From Candidatus Aminicenantes bacterium (GTDB lineage Bacteria > Acidobacteriota > Aminicenantia > Aminicenantales > UBA4085), in assembly GCA_026393855.1 (NCBI GenBank), contig JAPKZJ010000101.1, positions 1 to 35,422 on the forward strand: a stretch of DNA of 35,422 nucleotides, written 5' to 3'. The first letter of the stretch is position 1. Each line of letters begins with the position of its first letter. A program made the position numbers and the translations under genes. This document shows positions 32,673 through 35,422 of this stretch, one piece after another. The notes under the pieces are model-generated. The model was not told the DNA's origin. It did no database searches and worked only from the letters and a program-made list of their open reading frames with translations.

Positions 32673-33059
32673 TTATGCGTTCTTTTTCTTGGCCGGTACG
32701 AAATGAACTCCCGGCAAGCTCTCGAAATGGCGGTCTTGGGTCCAGATCTCGGCGTCGCAGCGGGCCGCCGTCGCGGCGATGATGCTGTCGGCCGTCGGTA
32801 GTCGATGGGCCAGGCTGATCCGAGCCGCGCGTACGGCGATATCCTCGGTCAACTCGATGATCCGGCCCTGCCTCATGGCGGCTACAGCCTGCACCGCCGC
32901 ATCTTCCCCGCGCTCTCGCGACGCGACCTTGAAGACCTCGAATATCACCAAAGTCGGGACGAGGAGATCTTCCTTGGCGGCCAGGGCAGGTTCGAAAAAG
33001 GCCGCGTTGGGACCGTCGGCGAAGAATTCAAGCCAGCCCGACGAATCGACTAGATTCAC
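32673..33059 (-). CDS. PIN-domain ribonuclease toxin (VapC-like)
   Basis: A 128-residue PIN-domain protein. The acidic metal-binding residues are visible: Asp in MNLVDSSGW, Glu in LVIFEVFKVA, Asp in LPTADSIIAATA and Asp in TQDRHF. The family cleaves tRNA or rRNA and is held inactive by its cognate antitoxin. Its ATG overlaps the antitoxin stop by 4 bp (ATGA), the usual translational coupling for such pairs. Confidence 0.92.
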   Translation of the reverse strand: MNLVDSSGWLEFFADGPNAAFFEPALAAKEDLLVPTLVIFEVFKVASRERGEDAAVQAVAAMRQGRIIELTEDIAVRAARISLAHRLPTADSIIAATAARCDAEIWTQDRHFESLPGVHFVPAKKKNA

Positions 33060-33262
33060 GTTCGATCGTCCTCCCGCTCGAATCCCGTATCGATTCCCCG
33101 TAGGAAGCCGCGGAGATCGGAAAGCTCCCGCTCCGGGACAAGCTCGATCCGATCGCCCAAGATGAGAACCTGGATTTTCTGCCCGGGCTTGAGGTTCATC
33201 GCCCGACGGACATTTTTCGGAATTACAACCTGAAATTTAGGAGATAATTTTACTGTTTCCAA
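33056..33262 (-). CDS. AbrB/MazE/SpoVT-type antitoxin
   Basis: A 68-residue protein from TTG 33262 that begins LETVKLSPKFQVVIPKNVRR, the normal start of a SpoVT-AbrB swapped-hairpin DNA-binding domain, with KPGQKIQVLI after it. The acidic C-terminus (REDD) likely binds the toxin. The frame stays open to ATG 33346, which would add 28 residues. That extension is AT-rich and holds a TTGACA promoter box and palindromes, so I favour the short form, although TTG 33262 lacks an obvious ribosome binding site. It should repress its own promoter and neutralise the PIN toxin. Confidence 0.8.
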   Translation of the reverse strand: METVKLSPKFQVVIPKNVRRAMNLKPGQKIQVLILGDRIELVPERELSDLRGFLRGIDTGFEREDDRT

Positions 33263-33270
33263 TGTCTTGC

Positions 33271-33322
33271 TCGATCGATTATAGATATGTTTAACGATAT
33301 CTCTATCGATCGATATTGTCAA
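33271..33322 (-). promoter_or_regulatory. autoregulated promoter/operator of the toxin-antitoxin pair
   Basis: On the minus strand, TTGACA (33322-33317), a 17-bp spacer and TATCGT (33299-33294). A 12-bp perfect palindrome TATCGATCGATA (33304-33315) fills the spacer and a second TCGATCGA lies at 33271-33278; both are candidate antitoxin operators. A TATAAT also occurs at 33283-33278. Confidence 0.45.
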
Positions 33323-33383
33323 GCCCGATGCTTTTCCGTTCATCATAAGTAGAGACGAACGAAACCGCTCTTTTTCTCTGCGA

Positions 33384-34940
33384 TTACTTCAGTTCTTTGC
33401 GCGGCACCATCTCGTCCGCCGTGGCTGCGTGCCAGGCATAGGCGGCCATGATGACGGCGTTCTTGATCAGGTCTTGCGGCTGGATCGTGTCCAAAAAGTC
33501 GAGATTGGTATGGCCCGCCGTTCCCGGGATGCGGTCCTGAATGAACTGGAACCCGGGCAGGCCGGCCCGGTCGAACGAGACGTGGTCGGTCGAGCCGACG
33601 CTCTGGTTTGAGACGGCCCAGCAGCCCATGTCGCGGAACGGCTCCATCCAGGCCGCGAGCATCCGCCGAGCCCGCTCGTTGCCCTGCAGGTAGATGCCGC
33701 GGAAAGCCCCAGCCCCGTAATCCATGTTGAAGTAGGCCGAGAGCTTGTCGTACTCGGGCTTTTTGCCGATCCTGGCGTCTTTGGGATCGCCGAAGTGCTT
33801 CTTGACGTATTCGCCCGATCCGAACAGCCCCTGCTCCTCGCCGCCCCACCAAGCCACCCGGATCGTCCGGCGCGGCTTGGCTCCGATCGCCTTGAGAATG
33901 CGCGCCGCCTCCAGGGCCACGGCGCAGGCGGCGCCGTCGTCGCTGGGGCTCGGGCTGGCGTGCCAGGTGTCGAAGTGGGCACCGATGATGACAATCTCGT
34001 CCTTGAGGTCGGAGCCGGGAATCTCGCCGACGAGGTTCTGGGCCCACTCGCGCTCCTTGCCGATGCGGTTGCGGACTTCGACCTCGACCTTGACCGGGAT
34101 GTTCCGCTTCAGGATGCGGTACATCCGGTTGTAGTGCTCGGGGGTGATCGAGAGGATGGGAAGCGAGGCCATGGTAGCCTCATAACCCCATTTATCGTCG
34201 CGCGTCCCGGGCCGGGCGAATCCGGTGACCGCGCCGGGCCGGCCGCTGGGGCATTGGAAAACGACGAGGGCGCCCTCGGCCTTGAAGAAGGCGATCTTAT
34301 CCTCGGGCCGCGCCTGATCGGGATTGGGTCCGCCGCCGCCGGCCGCGGGATTCGCGGGCCGGGGCGCCGGAAGGACGGTCTCTTCGAGCTTTTTCAGGTC
34401 TTCGTCGGTGTAGCGGTTGACCGTGGCGAAAATAGCGTAGGGATCGACGGCCGCGGGCGGCGTCATCAAGATCGCCGCACCTTTGAGCTTGCCCTTGAGC
34501 TTGGCCAAGTCGGTCTTGGTCTGGGCGTCGACGATGACGGCCGGGAGGGTCAGCTTGCCGTTCGTGCCCGGCGTATGGGCCAGCGGGTAACCGACCATCA
34601 TCTGGTAGTCGGGCTCAAGCATATGGATCGAAGTGTATTCGTTGTCCCAGGCGACTCCGTAGTCCATGAACGGTTCCAGGGCGACGTTCTCGAGCCCGAC
34701 CTGGACGAACTTGTCCTTGGCCCAGGCGTGGCCCTTCTTCATGTCTTGCGAGAGCGTCAGGCGCGGCCCGATGACGTCGGTCATGTAGCCGACGACGTCC
34801 ATGACCTGCGAGCGTTGCAGGCCTTCCTCGCGGATGCGGGCGACCGTGTCCCAGTCGACCTTCGGCGAGCCGGATTGGGCGAAGCCAAGGAGCGGGACGA
34901 GGATCAGGGCGGCGATGAGAGATTTGCGGGCCAAGGACAT
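33384..34940 (-). CDS. secreted M28-family zinc aminopeptidase
   Basis: A 518-residue exported metallopeptidase with a signal peptide (MSLARKSLIAALILVPLLGFAQ). A protease-associated-type insertion (about 130-280) precedes the M28 catalytic domain. The two-zinc ligands and catalytic residues are visible in order: His in GAHFDTWH, Asp in SPSDDGAA, Glu-Glu in WWGGEEQGLFGSG, Asp in YFNMDYGAG, and His in GTAGHTNLDFLD. It would release amino acids from peptide N-termini outside the cytoplasm, matching the POT peptide importer elsewhere in the window. AAGGAGG lies just before ATG 34940. Confidence 0.95.
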   Translation of the reverse strand: MSLARKSLIAALILVPLLGFAQSGSPKVDWDTVARIREEGLQRSQVMDVVGYMTDVIGPRLTLSQDMKKGHAWAKDKFVQVGLENVALEPFMDYGVAWDNEYTSIHMLEPDYQMMVGYPLAHTPGTNGKLTLPAVIVDAQTKTDLAKLKGKLKGAAILMTPPAAVDPYAIFATVNRYTDEDLKKLEETVLPAPRPANPAAGGGGPNPDQARPEDKIAFFKAEGALVVFQCPSGRPGAVTGFARPGTRDDKWGYEATMASLPILSITPEHYNRMYRILKRNIPVKVEVEVRNRIGKEREWAQNLVGEIPGSDLKDEIVIIGAHFDTWHASPSPSDDGAACAVALEAARILKAIGAKPRRTIRVAWWGGEEQGLFGSGEYVKKHFGDPKDARIGKKPEYDKLSAYFNMDYGAGAFRGIYLQGNERARRMLAAWMEPFRDMGCWAVSNQSVGSTDHVSFDRAGLPGFQFIQDRIPGTAGHTNLDFLDTIQPQDLIKNAVIMAAYAWHAATADEMVPRKELK

Positions 34941-34974
34941 GGCGGCCTCCTTGCGGGTTTAGTCGAGACTCCCT

Positions 34975-35003
34975 CTTTTATCCCATTCCCCGGGGATTTT
35001 CAA
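34975..35003 (-). promoter_or_regulatory. possible promoter for the M28 peptidase gene
   Basis: On the minus strand, TTGAAA (35003-34998), a 17-bp spacer and TAAAAG (34980-34975). Confidence 0.4.
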
Positions 35004-35096
35004 ATCGGTCCGCAACCCTATCCGCCGAGTGATTTTTGCGAGAGCGCTATTCCGGCGGCGTCCTCCTCGATTACAATAGCTCCGGAGCGTGCCGCC

Positions 35097-35422
35097 ATGA
35101 AATTGAATCAAATCCCTTTCGGTTTGACGGATTGGTCCACCGTAGAGGCCAGCGTTCATCCGGGAGCGTCCGGTCAAGCGCTCTGGAGGACCCGCCAATT
35201 CGACGACATCCGGGTGCGTATGGTGGAATACTCCCCCGGCTACGTTGCCGACCATTGGTGTTCGAAAGGCCATATCCTCTTAGTTTTAGAGGGTGAGCTG
35301 ACGACCCGGCTCGAGGACGGACGCGAGTTTACCCTCACACCCGGCATGAGCTACCAGGTGGCCGACGACACCGAGCCCCATCGCTCCTCCACGCGAACGG
35401 GCGCCAAGCTGTTCATCGTTGA
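35097..35422 (+). CDS. DHCW-motif cupin-fold protein (partial, runs off the window)
   Basis: 108 codons plus two bases, cut by the window end. Translation gives MKLNQIPFGLTDW, then VRMVEYSPGYVADHWCSKGH, which carries the D-H-W-C variant used to name the DHCW cupin group. HILLVLEGELTTRLEDG and LTPGMSYQVADD follow, the two cupin strands. The His/Cys set likely binds a metal. GGAG at 35084-35087 precedes ATG 35097, and a TACAAT at 35072-35077 is a possible -10. Function unknown; the missing C-terminus is probably only a few residues. Confidence 0.85.
   Translation, partial: MKLNQIPFGLTDWSTVEASVHPGASGQALWRTRQFDDIRVRMVEYSPGYVADHWCSKGHILLVLEGELTTRLEDGREFTLTPGMSYQVADDTEPHRSSTRTGAKLFIV

Noticed and set aside
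1-35422. TGA reassigned to Trp or Gly throughout the genome
   Set aside because: Other genes here end with TGA at their normal family lengths (transporter, reductase, activase, Gfo/Idh), and Trp is encoded by TGG.

Overview
The window is high-GC bacterial chromosome with almost no spacer DNA. Signal peptides, lipoproteins, outer-membrane barrels and a MurNAc-cleaving enzyme point to a Gram-negative cell. Oxygen-sensitive radical-type enzymes (a double-cubane-cluster reductase with its activase), selenocysteine use, and a peptide diet (POT transporter, M28 peptidase) point to an anaerobic peptide fermenter. The gene style resembles Acidobacteriota/Aminicenantota; that placement is an impression, because the window has no rRNA or other marker. 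Promoters are strikingly canonical (TTGACA, 17-18 bp, TATAAT-like).

Layout. 1-6241: a minus-strand block of pyrophosphatase, two SGNH esterases, an MBOAT acyltransferase and a LysM lytic transglycosylase lipoprotein, read here as an envelope O-acetylation module. 6290-11880: a 7TM diguanylate cyclase diverging from an operon of POT transporter, double-cubane reductase and activase, closed by a long palindrome. 11880-15384: an ABC transporter pair and a DUF2142 membrane protein. 15508-20922: a YdeI/DUF1905 protein, Gfo/Idh oxidoreductase plus HD hydrolase, a DEAD-box helicase with a long leader, and a barrel protein plus MaoC-like dehydratase. 21001-25132: a Ser/Thr kinase with TPR tail diverging from a thioredoxin-reductase-like flavoprotein, then a small barrel protein.

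25470-31982 is the most unusual part: four tandem paralogues, each an exported thioredoxin-fold plus TPR protein. Each carries an in-frame TGA exactly where the first cysteine of the CxxC motif belongs, giving U-x-x-C. Twelve bases after every TGA is a hairpin with a GGT apical loop. The stem is conserved, including one compensatory base-pair change, and looks like a bacterial SECIS element. ORF-based annotation would split these into eight fragments; I read them as four full-length selenoproteins of 492-504 residues.

32035-35422: a nested palindromic element, OsmC-family protein, VapBC-like toxin-antitoxin pair, secreted M28 peptidase, and a cupin gene that runs off the end. Three palindromic, probably mobile repeats (two related) lie in intergenic gaps and abut stop codons or promoters. 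I saw no tRNA, rRNA, CRISPR array, IS transposase or selenocysteine-machinery genes.
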